Shown here piece by piece: positions 63,602 to 64,000 of a stretch of 64,000 nt of DNA. The notes under the pieces are model-generated. The model did not search any database, was not told where the DNA came from, and saw nothing but the letters and a program-made list of their open reading frames with translations. A program made the translations under genes and the position numbers. This stretch comes from NORP240 sp046047495 (GTDB lineage: Bacteria > Pseudomonadota > Gammaproteobacteria > Pseudomonadales > Pseudohongiellaceae). The stretch spans positions 1-64,000 of the forward strand of contig JBJOHV010000046.1 in NCBI GenBank assembly GCA_046047495.1, written 5' to 3'. Position 1 is the first letter of the stretch. Each line of letters opens with the position of its first letter.

Positions 63602-64000
63602 ATCCCCGATCTGAATGCCCCAGGGCTGAATCTGCACCAGCACGCCGCTGCGGGATGACACATCCCGCAGCTTCACCGTACCCGCCTCGTGATAGGCGGT
63701 AACCCATACCTGTCGTGCTTCCGCGTGGCGCGGGGGCAGCACCAGATTGCGCTCCACGAAGCCCTGGGGAATCGACAGGGTCACCACATCCAGCCGGCCC
63801 TCGTTGGCGGCGATGAAGGCTTCCCGATTGCCGTACCAGTCCGCCTTGGTGGCGGGCACCTGCAGGGAGTCGTCGTAGACAAAGATCACATCCACCTCGG
63901 TGATGAGGATGGCATTGAGATCCAGCAGGGATTCCACCTTCACGGCATTGACCTGGCTCTGGGCCAGGGCGGCGGGAAGGCAGGCGAACAACAGCAGCAG
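63596..64000 (-). CDS. Secreted hypothetical protein, 5' end outside window
   Basis: The open frame continues to the right edge. The visible N-terminal part (LLLLFACLPAALAQ) is the end of a signal peptide, so only a few residues are missing. The mature part of about 120 residues is beta-rich (ILITEVDVIFVYDDSLQV, VVTLSIPQGFVERNLVLPP). No family recognised. Its 3' end overlaps the quinoprotein stop by 6 bases. Confidence 0.65.
   Translation of the reverse strand: MLLLFACLPAALAQSQVNAVKVESLLDLNAILITEVDVIFVYDDSLQVPATKADWYGNREAFIAANEGRLDVVTLSIPQGFVERNLVLPPRHAEARQVWVTAYHEAGTVKLRDVSSRSGVLVQIQPWGIQIGDL

Overview
The window looks like chromosomal DNA of a free-living, probably aerobic and chemoheterotrophic gammaproteobacterium. 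The evidence is a complete elongation factor P beta-lysylation set (efp, epmA, epmB), rlmA, a DeaD-type helicase, a monomeric NADP isocitrate dehydrogenase, a PhoX phosphatase, many TonB-dependent receptors and several PQQ-type quinoproteins. GC content is high except for a short AT-rich patch in front of a hipBA module. I cannot name a genus from sequence alone; a marine or soil oligotroph of the Cellvibrionales/Pseudohongiella type is a guess.

Layout. 0-8.2 kb: tail of a DcaP-like porin, a TonB-dependent receptor followed at once by a Tat-exported class V aminotransferase, and a minus-strand pair of a molybdenum hydroxylase large subunit and a glutathione peroxidase. 8.2-15 kb: tRNA-Ser(CGA), an M14 carboxypeptidase, a SYLF protein and two paralogous TonB-dependent receptors separated by a palindromic repeat and an NTF2-like gene remnant. 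15-19.3 kb: a minus-strand run of a membrane-anchored protein, a renalase-like flavoprotein, an N-acyl-D-amino-acid deacylase and a stand-alone RlmK methyltransferase. 19.4-24.8 kb: a large TonB-dependent receptor and a PQQ quinoprotein. 24.8-31.7 kb: a decay zone with tails of an IS91-type transposase, rarA, an IS3-type orfA and a RidA protein, plus an eptA gene broken by an internal deletion but still carrying a PmrA-like box; intact MBL-fold and membrane-bound glucose dehydrogenase genes sit among them. 31.7-42 kb: a thioredoxin/cytochrome c/copper-monooxygenase-like protein with a secreted partner, an exported FAH-family protein, rlmA, a cupin, deaD and a DUF5916 outer-membrane protein. 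42-49.5 kb: small metabolic genes (cupin, GNAT, DUF486, PNPOx-like, HAD), then two degenerate signalling proteins (cyclase-like receptor and FimX-like GGDEF/EAL) and epmB. 49.6-54.8 kb: efp-epmA-small ORF, icd with a stop-codon-spanning tandem repeat, and an alpha/beta hydrolase. 54.8-64 kb: hipBA, peptidase E, remnants, a GspC-like secreted protein, phoX, a secreted protein whose reading frame continues through one TGA into a cytochrome c, a second periplasmic quinoprotein and the end of a further minus-strand gene.

Common themes are nutrient uptake through TonB receptors, periplasmic oxidation by quinoproteins and haem proteins, and phosphorus scavenging. A family of long GGGG-headed palindromes is scattered between genes; they resemble REP elements mobilised by Y1 (RAYT) transposases, none of which is encoded here. 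No single locus is certainly a new system. The most unusual candidates are the three-domain redox/monooxygenase-like locus, the split secreted-domain/cytochrome c gene beside a quinoprotein, the Tat-exported PLP enzyme paired with a TonB receptor, and the stand-alone RlmK.
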